DNA of 64,000 bases, taken from Mucilaginibacter hurinus (GTDB taxonomy: Bacteria > Bacteroidota > Bacteroidia > Sphingobacteriales > Sphingobacteriaceae). The DNA is taken from assembly GCF_003324525.1 (NCBI RefSeq), contig NZ_QGDC01000003.1, positions 62,001-126,000 on the forward strand, read 5' to 3'. A program made the translations under genes and the position numbers. Positions 8,913 through 20,099 of the stretch are shown piece by piece (position 1 is the stretch's first letter; every line of letters begins with the position of its first letter). A model generated the notes under the pieces. It saw only the letters and a program-made list of their open reading frames with translations, did not search any database and was not told the origin of the DNA.

Positions 8913-9113
8913 TTACCCAATAAAAACCGTTTGATCAATTCGAGTGCTTCAAAAATGCTTGTTTCCTGTTCGCTGAAATCATCTACATGCCACAGAGTAG
9001 TTAAAGCATCATTTTGTGCTTTTCAACCAGCTTATGGTAGCGTTCCTCAAAGACGGGCAGGATAATATCGCCTATACGCAACCCTTACGCCCGATTTTTA
9101 CTTGGAACAATTT
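8913..9113 (-). pseudogene. decayed gene fragment
   Basis: The minus strand reads IHQIVPSKNRA, a stop, GLRIGDIILPVFEERYHK then LVEKHK; the frame then slips by one base and continues DALTTLWHVDDFSEQETS to IFEALELIKRFLLGN and a stop at 8913. Adding one A to the AAAA run would restore this second join. The composition is clearly coding but I cannot name the family. It is bounded on the right by the tRNA-Ser terminator. The start and N-terminus are missing. Confidence 0.45.
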
Positions 9114-9138
9114 GATGAATAATGCAGGAATTTGGCCC

Positions 9139-9170
9139 AAAAAAAGCCCGCAATCAATTGAATTACAGGC
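9139..9170 (-). terminator. terminator of tRNA-Ser
   Basis: On the minus strand GCCTGTAAT pairs with ATTGCGGGC (with G-T wobbles), followed by a run of seven T. It lies 27 bp after the tRNA 3' end. Confidence 0.65.
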
Positions 9171-9197
9171 TTATATCTGTTGATCATATTGAAATTG

Positions 9198-9285
9198 CGG
9201 AGAGGGAGGGATTCGAACCCTCGATACACTTTTGGCGTATACACACTTTCCAGGCGTGCTCTTTCGACCACTCAGACACCTCTCC
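9198..9285 (-). tRNA. tRNA-Ser (anticodon GGA)
   Basis: The minus strand forms an 88-nt class II tRNA: acceptor GGAGAGG/CCTCTCC, D-arm CTGAGTGGTCGAAAGAG, anticodon loop CTGGAAA (anticodon GGA, codons UCC/UCU), a long variable arm, and T-loop GGTTCGAATCC. The CCA is not encoded. Confidence 0.95.
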
Positions 9286-9329
9286 GTAAACAGGCTGCAA
9301 ATGTAAAATAATATTAGTTTGTATTAAAT

Positions 9330-9358
9330 AAAAAAAGCGGCACCTTGTAAGGTTCCGC
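9330..9358 (-). terminator. minus-strand terminator without a recognised gene
   Basis: GCGG-C-ACCT, a TGTA loop and AGGT-T-CCGC form a hairpin with one mismatch; the A-run at 9330-9336 is a T-run on the minus strand. No minus-strand gene precedes it before 11633. A 29-codon minus ORF (9324-9413) runs through the hairpin and is unlikely to be real. A short RNA from the 9360-9530 gap is possible. Confidence 0.4.
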
Positions 9359-9534
9359 TCCACATAAAACTAACTAACTCAATATACCACTTTCTTTTTA
9401 TTGGAGCGTGCATGGGTAAAAAGGTTTAATGCGGATTTAAAAAAACAGCGCCAGCCAACACTTATAGCCGATTTTATAGTATGTTTGCCACTGATTTGCT
9501 AACAGCATTCATACATCAACTGGTACTGCACTAA

Positions 9535-10506
9535 ATGCCCGGCATTAACGACATTAAAAAACCTATAGCTGCCGATATTGACGCGTTTGAGGAGAAGTTT
9601 AAAACTTCTATGCAAAGCTCGGTTCCCCTGCTTGACCGTATTACACACTATATTGTAAAACGCAAGGGTAAACAGATAAGGCCGATGTTCGTGTTTTTCT
9701 CTGCCAGCATTTGTGGAGGAATCAATGAGTCTACCCATCGCGGGGCGGCCCTTGTTGAATTGCTGCATACCGCCACGCTGGTGCATGATGATGTAGTAGA
9801 CAATTCCTACCAAAGGCGCGGTTTCTTTTCGATTAATGCTTTATGGAAAAATAAAATAGCGGTTTTAGTAGGTGATTACCTATTGTCAAAAGGCTTGCTT
9901 TTATCCATCAATAACGGTGATTTTAACCTGCTGAAAATAGTATCAGAAGCTGTAAAGCAAATGAGCGAAGGCGAGTTGCTGCAGGTTGAAAAGGTACGCC
10001 GGATGGACATTGACGAACCCGTTTATTATGAAGTGATACGTCAAAAAACGGCATCGCTTATAGCTGCCTGCTGCGCTTGCGGTGCTGCATCGGCCGGTGC
10101 TGATGAAGCGCTTATTGAAAAGATGCGGCTGTTTGGCGAAAAAATTGGCATAGCGTTTCAAATTAAAGACGATATGTTTGATTTTGGCACAGATGATGTG
10201 GGTAAACCGCTGGGTATTGATATAAAGGAAAAGAAGGTTACTTTGCCACTTATCTATGCCCTCAGTAACAGCCCTTCGGCCGAACGTAAGCGCATGATAA
10301 ACCTGGTAAAGAATCACAATGATGATCCTGTGAAGATTATGCAGATCATCAACTTTGTTAAGGAAACAGGCGGCCTGAAATATGCCGACTCACAAATGAA
10401 AAAATACCAGGCAGAAGCATTTGAAATATTGAACACTTTCCCGGCAGGCGACGCACGCACCGGCCTTGAACAATTAGTACTTTTCACCACTGAACGCAAT
10501 AAGTAA
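9535..10506 (+). CDS. polyprenyl diphosphate synthase (IspB-like)
   Basis: A 323-residue trans-prenyltransferase that chains isopentenyl units onto an allylic diphosphate, probably making the side chain of menaquinone. The first aspartate-rich motif is LVHDDVVDNS (about residues 82-91) and the second KDDMFDFGTD (about 212-221); KGKQIRPM near residue 45 is the conserved basic start of the fold, and DIKEKKVTLPLIYAL follows the second motif. The first motif is a short DD-x-x-D, as in long-chain synthases. The stop codon overlaps the terC start (TAATG), so the two genes are translationally coupled. Chain length cannot be read with confidence. Confidence 0.9.
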   Translation: MPGINDIKKPIAADIDAFEEKFKTSMQSSVPLLDRITHYIVKRKGKQIRPMFVFFSASICGGINESTHRGAALVELLHTATLVHDDVVDNSYQRRGFFSINALWKNKIAVLVGDYLLSKGLLLSINNGDFNLLKIVSEAVKQMSEGELLQVEKVRRMDIDEPVYYEVIRQKTASLIAACCACGAASAGADEALIEKMRLFGEKIGIAFQIKDDMFDFGTDDVGKPLGIDIKEKKVTLPLIYALSNSPSAERKRMINLVKNHNDDPVKIMQIINFVKETGGLKYADSQMKKYQAEAFEILNTFPAGDARTGLEQLVLFTTERNK

Positions 10507-11567
10507 TGTCAAACGAGTTAATGTTCATTATCGGATTTATCATTTTTATTGCATTAATGCTGGCAATAGACCTGGGTTTATTTGCCAAACAGGATAAACC
10601 TGTAAGCGTAAAGCAGGCCGGTATTATGAGCGCTGTATGGGTTAGCCTGGCTTTAGGTTTTTATGTATTGATAACGCAGTATGGGCATTTGCTGCATCAA
10701 ATTGAAGATTTTAAACATTTACAAGAGATAAATACCGAGCACCTGCATAAGCTTGAGTTAAACCCGGCAGACTACGAAGGCAGCTTAAAAACTTATCGTA
10801 AAAACCTTGGTTTAGAGTTTATAACCGGCTACGTAGTTGAATATGCCTTATCTGTTGATAATATATTTGTTATGGTGCTCATATTCTCGGCCTTTTCGGT
10901 TGAACCAAAATATTATCACAAAGTTTTATTATGGGGTATACTTGGCGCTGTAATCATGCGCTTTATATTCATCTTCTTAGGCTCGGCCCTAATCGACCAA
11001 TTTCATTGGATACTCTATATTTTCGGCGTGTTCCTGGTGTATACCGGGGTGATGATGTTTATCAATAGAAAGCAAGAAGATAAGATTGACCCTGAAAACC
11101 ACCCGGTAGTTAAATTTGCGTCTAAATACTTCAGCGTACATCCGCATTTTGAAGGCGGAAGGTTTTTTGTTAAAAGGGACGGCAAAAAACTTATTACGCC
11201 TCTTTTTTTGGTAGTGCTGATTATTGAGTTTACTGATCTGATCTTCGCCGTCGATTCAATACCGGCTATATTTTCGGTAACTAAGGACCCTTATATCGTT
11301 TTCTTCTCTAACATCTTCGCGATACTGGGATTACGTTCGATGTTTTTTTTACTGGTGAATATCATTGAGAAATTCCACTACCTTAAAGTAGGTCTGGCGG
11401 TATTGCTGGTATTTATAGGCGTAAAAATGCTGGCGGGGCATTACATACAGCAAATTGGCTTTACCACGGTGCATTCACTAATTATCATCGTGGGTATCCT
11501 GGCGGGCAGCATCATTGCTTCATTGTTGTTTCCGAAGGCTAAAGTCGATACTAAGCCGCTGCATTAA
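10506..11567 (+). CDS. TerC/Alx-family integral membrane protein
   Basis: A 353-residue inner-membrane protein with about eight or nine hydrophobic segments. The family hallmarks are present: an early LAIDLGLF, then EYALSVDNIFVMVLIFSAF, and later EFTDLIFAVDSIPAIF, whose acidic residues sit in membrane helices. The TerC/Alx family exports manganese or other divalent metals and is linked to tellurite and pH responses. It overlaps the ispB stop by one base, and a strong hairpin terminator follows at 11582. Confidence 0.9.
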   Translation: MSNELMFIIGFIIFIALMLAIDLGLFAKQDKPVSVKQAGIMSAVWVSLALGFYVLITQYGHLLHQIEDFKHLQEINTEHLHKLELNPADYEGSLKTYRKNLGLEFITGYVVEYALSVDNIFVMVLIFSAFSVEPKYYHKVLLWGILGAVIMRFIFIFLGSALIDQFHWILYIFGVFLVYTGVMMFINRKQEDKIDPENHPVVKFASKYFSVHPHFEGGRFFVKRDGKKLITPLFLVVLIIEFTDLIFAVDSIPAIFSVTKDPYIVFFSNIFAILGLRSMFFLLVNIIEKFHYLKVGLAVLLVFIGVKMLAGHYIQQIGFTTVHSLIIIVGILAGSIIASLLFPKAKVDTKPLH

Positions 11568-11581
11568 TTACTTACACAAAC

Positions 11582-11616
11582 AAAAGATGCCCTGCTTTAG
11601 GCAAGGCATCTTTTGT
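11582..11616. terminator. bidirectional terminator between terC and the 11633 gene
   Basis: AAAAGATGCC (11582-11591) pairs with GGCATCTTTT (11605-11614), giving A and T tails on both sides, between two convergent genes. Confidence 0.8.
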
Positions 11617-11632
11617 TCACCAGTTTCATCTA

Positions 11633-12040
11633 TCAAGGTGTCGAGTCAACCAATACCACCTTTACTAACATACCTCCGGGATTATCCAAAGCAGGTGTTT
11701 GACCATCATAGGGCTGCGAATCTATCTGGATGCCGCCTCTGGTATGCGAGAAGCTGAATGCCTGGCCATTATACACCTCCGGAACTTGTTCATATGTAGA
11801 GCCGCCGTCTGAGGATATATACACCAATACCGCCCCATTTTCCTGGAAATAGTTATCAATTTCAGGTATATCAAGTGTAACTGAGTACGTATAGTCATCA
11901 TTACCTAGTTCCCAATCATTGGCATTAACAGTAAAATGAATGGTTTGATTAGGTTGAACAACCTGCGTAATTTCTTTTCTGCATGACGAGCTCACTACCG
12001 CGACGCCTATCAACAAAACGAGTGTAAGGATTTTTTTCAT
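11633..12040 (-). CDS. small lipoprotein of unknown function
   Basis: A 135-residue lipoprotein: signal LTLVLLIGVAVVSSSCRK with Cys20 as lipidation site. The mature part is acidic and beta-rich, with several D-x-D and Asn/Gly turns (WELGNDDYTYSV, DNYFQENGAVLVYISS), a pattern seen in small outer-membrane or surface lipoproteins of Bacteroidota. It has no recognisable catalytic motif and is a single gene between two terminators (11582 and 12122). Similar anonymous lipoproteins are common near envelope genes, but no function can be assigned. Confidence 0.75.
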   Translation of the reverse strand: MKKILTLVLLIGVAVVSSSCRKEITQVVQPNQTIHFTVNANDWELGNDDYTYSVTLDIPEIDNYFQENGAVLVYISSDGGSTYEQVPEVYNGQAFSFSHTRGGIQIDSQPYDGQTPALDNPGGMLVKVVLVDSTP

Positions 12041-12121
12041 AATATAAGTGCTTTATATTATGAGAACAAAATAAACCGGAAAGGTTTAAATTAATTAACA
12101 ATATTATACGCTAAAATCTTA

Positions 12122-12157
12122 CAAAAAAAAAGTCCCGGTTTTTTTACCCGGGACTTT
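12122..12157 (-). terminator. terminator of clpC
   Basis: On the minus strand AAAGTCCCGG pairs with CCGGGACTTT around a short loop (with extra T/A), followed by an eight- to ten-T run from the A-run at 12122-12132. Confidence 0.8.
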
Positions 12158-12177
12158 GTTAATATGTCAAAACAACT

Positions 12178-14712
12178 TTATTTCTGCTCTTCTTCTTCAG
12201 TCTTCTTATCTTCGCCCGTTTTGTCGAGAATTTTTATCTGGTCATTTTCCTTGTCGTAATCCACTTCCATGGTGTCGCCTTCGTTTAATTCACCTTTCAG
12301 TATTTCTTCAGCAATAGGGTCTTCCAGGTATTTCTGAATTGCACGTTTAAGCGGACGGGCACCAAATTGCGAATCGTAACCTTTGTCGGCAATAAACTCC
12401 TTGGCGTTATCGGTAAGTTCAATTTTGTAACCCAAGCCGTTAACCCGGCTAAACAGGTAGGCCAGCTCAATATCAATGATTCGGAATATCTCTTCTTTAC
12501 CTAATGAATTGAATACGATAACGTCATCAATACGGTTAAGGAATTCCGGCGCGAAAGCACGTTTCAATGCGTTCTCTATCACTCCCCTTGAATGCGCGTC
12601 GGCCTGGTTGGCTTTTGCCGCGGTGGTAAAGCCCACGCCCTGCCCAAAATCTTTCAGCTGGCGTGCGCCGATATTGGAGGTCATGATAATGATAGTATTC
12701 CTGAAATCAACCTTACGGCCCAACGAGTCGGTCAATTGTCCTTCGTCCAATACCTGTAACAGTATATTAAATACATCAGGGTGAGCCTTTTCAATCTCAT
12801 CAAGTAAAACTACTGCATATGGCTTGCGGCGTACCTTTTCGGTAAGTTGGCCACCTTCTTCGTAACCTACATATCCCGGAGGCGCTCCTACCAATCGTGA
12901 TACCGCGAATTTCTCCATGTACTCGCTCATATCAATTTGTATAAGCGCGTCTTCGGTATCAAACATAAAGCGTGCAAGTTCTTTAGCAAGCTCGGTTTTA
13001 CCTACCCCGGTAGGGCCAAGGAATATAAACGAGCCAATCGGCTTTTTCGGATCTTTTAATCCGGCACGTGTACGCTGTATGGCGCGGGTAAGTTTTTTTA
13101 TCGCATCGTCCTGGCCAATAATTTTGCCGCCGATAGTTTCTGTCATGGCAAGCAGTTTCATACTATCAGCCTGGCCTACCCTTTGTACCGGTATACCAGT
13201 CATCATAGATACTACCTCTGCAACATTATCTTCGTTAACGGTATAACGTTTTGATTTTGTTTCAGCCTCCCATATGGTTTTAGCCTGGTCAAGCTCCTCA
13301 AGCAGATGTTTCTCGGTATCACGTAATTTGGCCGCTTCCTCATACTTCTGGCTGCGTACCACCTTATTTTTTTCTATTTTTATCTGCTCTATCTTACCCT
13401 CAATATCCAGTATATTTTGCGGCACATGGATATTGGTTAAATGCACGCGTGATCCGGATTCGTCCAAGGCGTCAATCGCCTTATCAGGCAAAAACCTGTC
13501 GGTAATGTAACGCGTGGTGAGGTTAACACATGCCTCAATAGCCTCAGGCGTATAGGTTACGCCATGGTGCTCTTCGTACTTTTCCTTTATCCTGTTTAAT
13601 ATTTCAATCGTTTCGTCAGGTGTGGCAGGTTCAACCATTACTTTTTGAAAACGGCGGTCTAAAGCACCATCCTTTTCGATGTACTGACGATATTCGTCAA
13701 GCGTGGTTGCGCCAATGCACTGTATCTCGCCCCGCGCCAAAGCCGGTTTAAACATATTGCTGGCATCCAGGGATCCCGAAGCACCGCCCGCACCCACAAT
13801 TGTATGTATCTCGTCTATAAATAAAATTACGTCGGGAGATTTTTCAAGCTCGTTCATTACAGCTTTCATACGCTCCTCAAACTGGCCGCGGTATTTGGTA
13901 CCTGCTACCAGCGAAGCAAGATCAAGTGTAACTACGCGTTTATTGAACAATACACGCGAAACTTTACGCTGTACTATACGCAGCGCAAGGCCTTCGGCAA
14001 TGGCTGATTTACCTACGCCTGGCTCACCTATCAATATAGGGTTATTCTTTTTACGGCGTGATAATATCTGCGATACCCGCTCTATTTCTTTTTCGCGGCC
14101 TACAATCGGATCTAAACGACCTTCTTCTGCAGCCTTGGTTAAATCGCGGCCAAAATTATCCAATACCGGTGTCTTTGATTTAATGTCAGATACCTTTTTA
14201 GGCTGGCTGAATGATTCTTCCTCTTTAAAATCATCCTCCCCACCTGTTGATGAGCCCGGCATCTCATCTGTAATATCGTTTTTGTGCGTTTCAACCGAAG
14301 CTTTAAACACTTCGTAATTCACATTAAACTGCGACAGGATCTGCGACGCGATATTATCTTCATCCCGTAGGATTGATAACAATAAATGCTCAGTGCCTAT
14401 TACATCGCTTTTAAATATCTTAGCTTCCAGGTAAGTAATCTTTAATACCTTTTCGGCCTGTTTGGTAAGCGGTATGCTGCCTATGTTAACATTTGTTCCT
14501 GTAGTTCCTTTTACTGCGTCCTCAACGGCACGGCGCAATTTTGTGGTATCAACGCTAAATCCCTTCAGCAATTTGATTGCCACACCATCACCATCACGTA
14601 TCAATCCTAACAGCAGATGCTCTGTACCAATATAGTCATGCCCGAGGCGAAGGGCCTCCTCTCTGCTATAAGATATCACATCTTTAACTCGTGGTGAAAA
14701 TTTAGCTTCCAT
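12178..14712 (-). CDS. clpC: ClpC, AAA+ ATP-binding subunit of the Clp protease
   Basis: An 844-residue unfoldase that feeds substrates to ClpP. The N-terminal Clp repeat domain (1-150) contains EAKFSPRVKDVISYSREEA and HDYIGTEHLLLGLIRD; the first AAA+ module has GEPGVGKSA near 210 and Walker B VILFIDEIHTIVG; a UVR-like helical middle region spans about 420-470; the second module has GPTGVGKTELAKE near 560 with VVLLDEIEKAHPDV and sensor-2 FGARPLKRAI. The acidic C-terminus DKTGEDKKTEEEEQK is longer than in Bacillus. It is transcribed alone, with a strong terminator. No CIRCE or CtsR site is apparent in the 350-bp upstream gap. Confidence 0.96.
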   Translation of the reverse strand: MEAKFSPRVKDVISYSREEALRLGHDYIGTEHLLLGLIRDGDGVAIKLLKGFSVDTTKLRRAVEDAVKGTTGTNVNIGSIPLTKQAEKVLKITYLEAKIFKSDVIGTEHLLLSILRDEDNIASQILSQFNVNYEVFKASVETHKNDITDEMPGSSTGGEDDFKEEESFSQPKKVSDIKSKTPVLDNFGRDLTKAAEEGRLDPIVGREKEIERVSQILSRRKKNNPILIGEPGVGKSAIAEGLALRIVQRKVSRVLFNKRVVTLDLASLVAGTKYRGQFEERMKAVMNELEKSPDVILFIDEIHTIVGAGGASGSLDASNMFKPALARGEIQCIGATTLDEYRQYIEKDGALDRRFQKVMVEPATPDETIEILNRIKEKYEEHHGVTYTPEAIEACVNLTTRYITDRFLPDKAIDALDESGSRVHLTNIHVPQNILDIEGKIEQIKIEKNKVVRSQKYEEAAKLRDTEKHLLEELDQAKTIWEAETKSKRYTVNEDNVAEVVSMMTGIPVQRVGQADSMKLLAMTETIGGKIIGQDDAIKKLTRAIQRTRAGLKDPKKPIGSFIFLGPTGVGKTELAKELARFMFDTEDALIQIDMSEYMEKFAVSRLVGAPPGYVGYEEGGQLTEKVRRKPYAVVLLDEIEKAHPDVFNILLQVLDEGQLTDSLGRKVDFRNTIIIMTSNIGARQLKDFGQGVGFTTAAKANQADAHSRGVIENALKRAFAPEFLNRIDDVIVFNSLGKEEIFRIIDIELAYLFSRVNGLGYKIELTDNAKEFIADKGYDSQFGARPLKRAIQKYLEDPIAEEILKGELNEGDTMEVDYDKENDQIKILDKTGEDKKTEEEEQK

Positions 14713-15062
14713 ATAATACCTTTTTTAAATTATTGAACGTCCTAATGTATCAATTCTGTATGAAAAGCAAAGACGTATGTTATAACTTTTATCAACAACA
14801 CTGCCAATATTTTGCAGGGTGTAAAATCAGACATTGTTTTGATAATGCAATCTATCAATTTTAACTGGACAGAACAATCTTCAACAGCTAAATAATGAAA
14901 ATATCTGGTTATTTTTAACTAAAATCAGAATACAGTGTTAGTGACTGGTGAATTGTTTAAAGGTTTAATAAAAAGGCGTTAACTGTACGGCAATAGATAT
15001 CAGAAAATTCGTCACGAGTTATGACATAACGGCATCTTATCATGTACCAAACACTGACGAAC
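14713..15062. other. gap between clpC and bphO
   Basis: About 350 bp, AT-rich, holding the clpC promoter region. No RNA gene, repeat or coding signal is seen; the minus ORF at 14957-15163 is a shadow of the bphO end. Confidence 0.5.
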
Positions 15063-15626
15063 TTAGCCCGGGTTGTTTTCACTGTTAAACACACTTTTAA
15101 AATGTGTAAAAGTAGCGGCAGCGGTTTCCAACACACTTCGTTCATCATCTGATGTTTGACCAAGCTTGTTTAGGGCCATGACAAACTTTCCCCACATTGT
15201 GCCATTGTCTTCCCCATAGCCGCCAAAAAACGTCAGCCCGGTGTTTATCCCTGCTTTTTTAAGCATTTGCACAATAATAGTCCCACCCAAAACGGAGCCT
15301 TCCATTACGTATAGTGCACCCATTGCTTGCCTGGCATCGCCAATTTTGGGCAGGGTAACCTGCGGCAGGTTCGCTATTTCACTTCCCAATTCCTGAATGT
15401 CGTGTTCCAACTTATCAGCTTTACGGCGCAGGTCGTAGTCGGCTAATATTTGCTGGTTTATATATGGAGCTATAGCTGTTTCAAGTGCACTGAAATAAGC
15501 ATAAAAGTATTTTAACAGCCCAGCATAGTCGGTTTCACTTCTCACATCCTTCAGCTTTTGCACAACTATTTTTTCAAGATCTGTATGCGCAGTTTTGGTA
15601 TATTCTTTGATATTGTCGCTTATCAT
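15063..15626 (-). CDS. bphO: heme oxygenase (BphO-type)
   Basis: A 187-residue soluble heme oxygenase that opens heme to biliverdin, the chromophore of bacteriophytochromes. ATG 15626 was chosen because it starts directly with the family's first helix; a longer frame adds 12 residues. TKTAHTDLEKI carries the proximal heme ligand His, and the distal helix has the flexible glycines in YVMEGSVLGGTII. The neighbour on the other strand is a bacteriophytochrome, 228 bp away; the two are divergent rather than in the usual bphO-bphP operon. The C-terminus (FNSENNPG) is short, as in soluble bacterial forms. Confidence 0.93.
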   Translation of the reverse strand: MISDNIKEYTKTAHTDLEKIVVQKLKDVRSETDYAGLLKYFYAYFSALETAIAPYINQQILADYDLRRKADKLEHDIQELGSEIANLPQVTLPKIGDARQAMGALYVMEGSVLGGTIIVQMLKKAGINTGLTFFGGYGEDNGTMWGKFVMALNKLGQTSDDERSVLETAAATFTHFKSVFNSENNPG

Positions 15627-15854
15627 CACATATTTTTTACAATAAACGAAATTACGTCGCAATTGTGCTAAAAACCTTTATAAACATGCTTTATGCGATG
15701 CAGAGGCAATTTACTGTTCAAAACAATGTTTTTATTTAAAAGCAACTTTCTCCTATAAAGAATGTTATTCTCTTTTTTAGTATGATTATAATTTCTAATT
15801 AAAATATTTACTTACATTTAATCGTCTGTAATAAAATCGCTATCTATTTAAAAT

Positions 15855-18098
15855 ATGCTCCACGTTGATCTTACCAATTGCGACAACGAACCTATCCGCA
15901 TCCCGGGCAGGGTTCAAAGCCACGGATTTCTGATCGCGGTGGACCAGGATTTGAAAATTTGCTTTTGCAGCGAAAATACCGACACTTTTTTGGGTGAAGC
16001 ACCCGGAGCCCTTTTGGGTAAACCTGTTGATGTACTTAATAGCATTGGTGACCAGGAGGAGGATATGGCGGGAATCATACGACGTGCCGCCCAGTTAAGA
16101 AAACGCGACAATACCATCCCAACAGGCGCCCACCGTGTAATGATTAAAGGGCAAGCATTAAATCTTGTTATCAATCCGGCTGAAGATTACTTACTGGCAG
16201 AATTTGAACCCGAAGATTCAAGCCTCGACGCCGACCTGCAACAAATGGTAGGCCGCTCGCTATCAGAAATATTGGCTGACAAGCAACTGGATAAACTGCT
16301 AACCAACACTGCCGAGCAGGTGCGCCGTATAACAAGGTATGACCGCGTAATGGTATACAAGTTTCATACCGACGGGCACGGCGAAGTAGTTGCCGAAGCA
16401 AAGAATGATACGCTGGAATCGTGGCTAGGGCTACATTACCCGGCATCAGACATCCCCAGGCAAGCGCGTGACCTTTATAAACATAACCTGGTACGTTTAA
16501 TTGCTGATGTAAATACTGAGCCTGCCGCAATAGTTACCAACTTAAACGGGCAAACCGGTGCTTCGCTTGATCTTACCTCGAGCATGCTTAGGGCGGTATC
16601 ACCTATCCATATCCAATACCTTAAAAACATGGAGGTGGCATCCAGCTTCAGTGTTTCTATACGTGATCAGGGTGAATTATGGGGCCTTATTGCCTGCCAT
16701 AGTTATTCGCCGCGCTTTATCAACTTTAACCAGCGCGAATCTGCCAAGCTCGTAGGCCAGGTATTATCGTCGGCAATAAGCTTTCGTCAACAGGAGGAAG
16801 ACCAGCAGAAAGCGACCCGCTCGCGCACGGTGGTTGAGCAGCTTACCCGAAATTTATTGCGCAACACCCCTGTTGAAGAGGCTTTAATAAAATACGATGT
16901 TACTTTCGCCGATGCAATAGAGAGTACAGGCGCAGCTTTACTGTTTGAAAATCAGCTTTACACAATAGGTAAAACTCCCGAAAACGATTTTATCGAGCGG
17001 CTTATTACCTGGCTTGAAGACAAAATGGAGTCAAGCATATATGCAACTTCAAACCTCTCGGCGGATTTTCCGGACGCTGCCGAACATAAGGGTATGGCAA
17101 GCGGCCTGCTGGCGTGCCGGTTATCAAGGGAATTAGATGAATATATGTTATGGTTCAGACCCGAAGTAATTACACACGTAACGTGGGCAGGCAATCCTGA
17201 AAAAAATATTGAGGTTGATAGCCGGGGCATGCAGATCATATCGCCCCGCAATTCATTTGAGGCATGGTCTCAGGACGTAAAGTACACCTCAGCTCCCTGG
17301 AGTAAACATGATACAGATACTGCCCTGCTGTTAAAGGACGAGATAAACTACTCTATAAGCCGCAAAGCTACTGAACTGCGTATACTGAACGAAAAACTAA
17401 GGGAGGCATACGCCGAGCTGGACAGTTTCAGTTACACCATATCACATGACCTTAAGAACCCTTTAACAGCCATAAAAAGTTATTCGCAGCTTATTGTAAG
17501 GCGTTTTGAGCTACCAGAGCAGGTAAAAACCATGGTTGAACGCATTGAAGGGAACGTGGTAAAGATGCAGGACATGATAGACGAGGTTTTGAACTACTCA
17601 AAAATAGGACAAGCCAAGTTGCGCGTTAAAGCCATCAACATGCAAAAACTGCTTGACGAGTTGCGCCGCGACATGATAATTGCCAGCGACAACCCTAACC
17701 TCCGGTTAGAGATTAAAGAGACGCCGGAAGTACATGGCGATGAAACCATGGTATTGCAGGTATTCTCTAACCTGGTGGGCAATGCTGTGAAATACTCAGG
17801 CAAATCAGACATCCCGTAGGTTGTAATTGACGGCAAGGTATTGAATGACCATACCATACAATATGCTATCACCGATAATGGTATCGGTATCGATAAAAAA
17901 GAGCAGGATGAAATATTTGAGTTGTTCAGCCGCTCAAAAAATGCCAATACATTTGAAGGTTCCGGTGTGGGTTTGGCAATAGTTAAACGCATACTTGATA
18001 AGCACCATGGCAGGGTTTGGGTTGAAAGCAATGTGGGCAGCGGGGCAACGTTTTTTGTCAACTTCCGCAGGTATCAGGAAACAGAATATCTGAATTAG
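15855..18098 (+). pseudogene. bphP: bacteriophytochrome histidine kinase with an internal amber codon
   Basis: A red/far-red light sensor kinase, 747 codons in one frame but interrupted by TAG at 17817-17819 (codon 655). Order: PAS with the biliverdin-binding Cys9 in LTNCDNEPIRIPGRV; GAF with PASDIPRQARDLYK (residues 196-); PHY with its tongue motif PRNSF at 464-468 and WAGN before it; HisKA SHDLKNPL with His531; N-box FSNLVGNAVKYS. After the stop, VVIDGKVLND and the G boxes DNGIGID and GSGVGLAIVK continue in the same frame. The stop therefore removes the ATP lid and phosphoryl-binding half of the ATPase. CAG or GAG to TAG is the simplest explanation. It is divergent from heme oxygenase. A GTG or ATG restart at 17847 could give a 92-residue product, which would be inactive. 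Confidence 0.9.
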
Positions 18099-18367
18099 AG
18101 GTTGTCGCATTATCTGTCAGCACCGCTCTTAATCAGAAGATAATAGCAGCTCATTGTTAAGCGTTGAAAATACCCGCGTGCACCTGTTGGCTGCCGGCGT
18201 AATACATGTAACAAGTTACATTGCGTTATCACCATTCTGATAACTGCACAAATCAACATTCAATTTTGCATCCTGCAACTTTTATATAACCAGCTTATAA
18301 CATATCAAAAATATTTGCTAAACGCAGATTTTCCCTTCATCTTTGGCTTCCTTAATATAAACACTAC

Positions 18368-20047
<1,680 letters not shown>

Positions 20048-20099
20048 TAGTTGGGTGTTAATTTGGGATTGTAGTAAGGGAGGAATCTATTTTAGGTTG

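Noticed and set aside
9324-9413. A 29-codon minus ORF ending in the hairpin at 9330
   Set aside because: Its last third is the hairpin and T-run, so coding is unlikely.
12476-14317. Several long plus-strand ORFs opposite clpC
   Set aside because: Antisense open frames produced by the codon pattern of clpC; Ser/Arg-rich and without motifs.
14957-15163. Minus ORF of 68 codons at the end of bphO
   Set aside because: Half of it overlaps bphO in another frame and the rest is AT-rich gap sequence.
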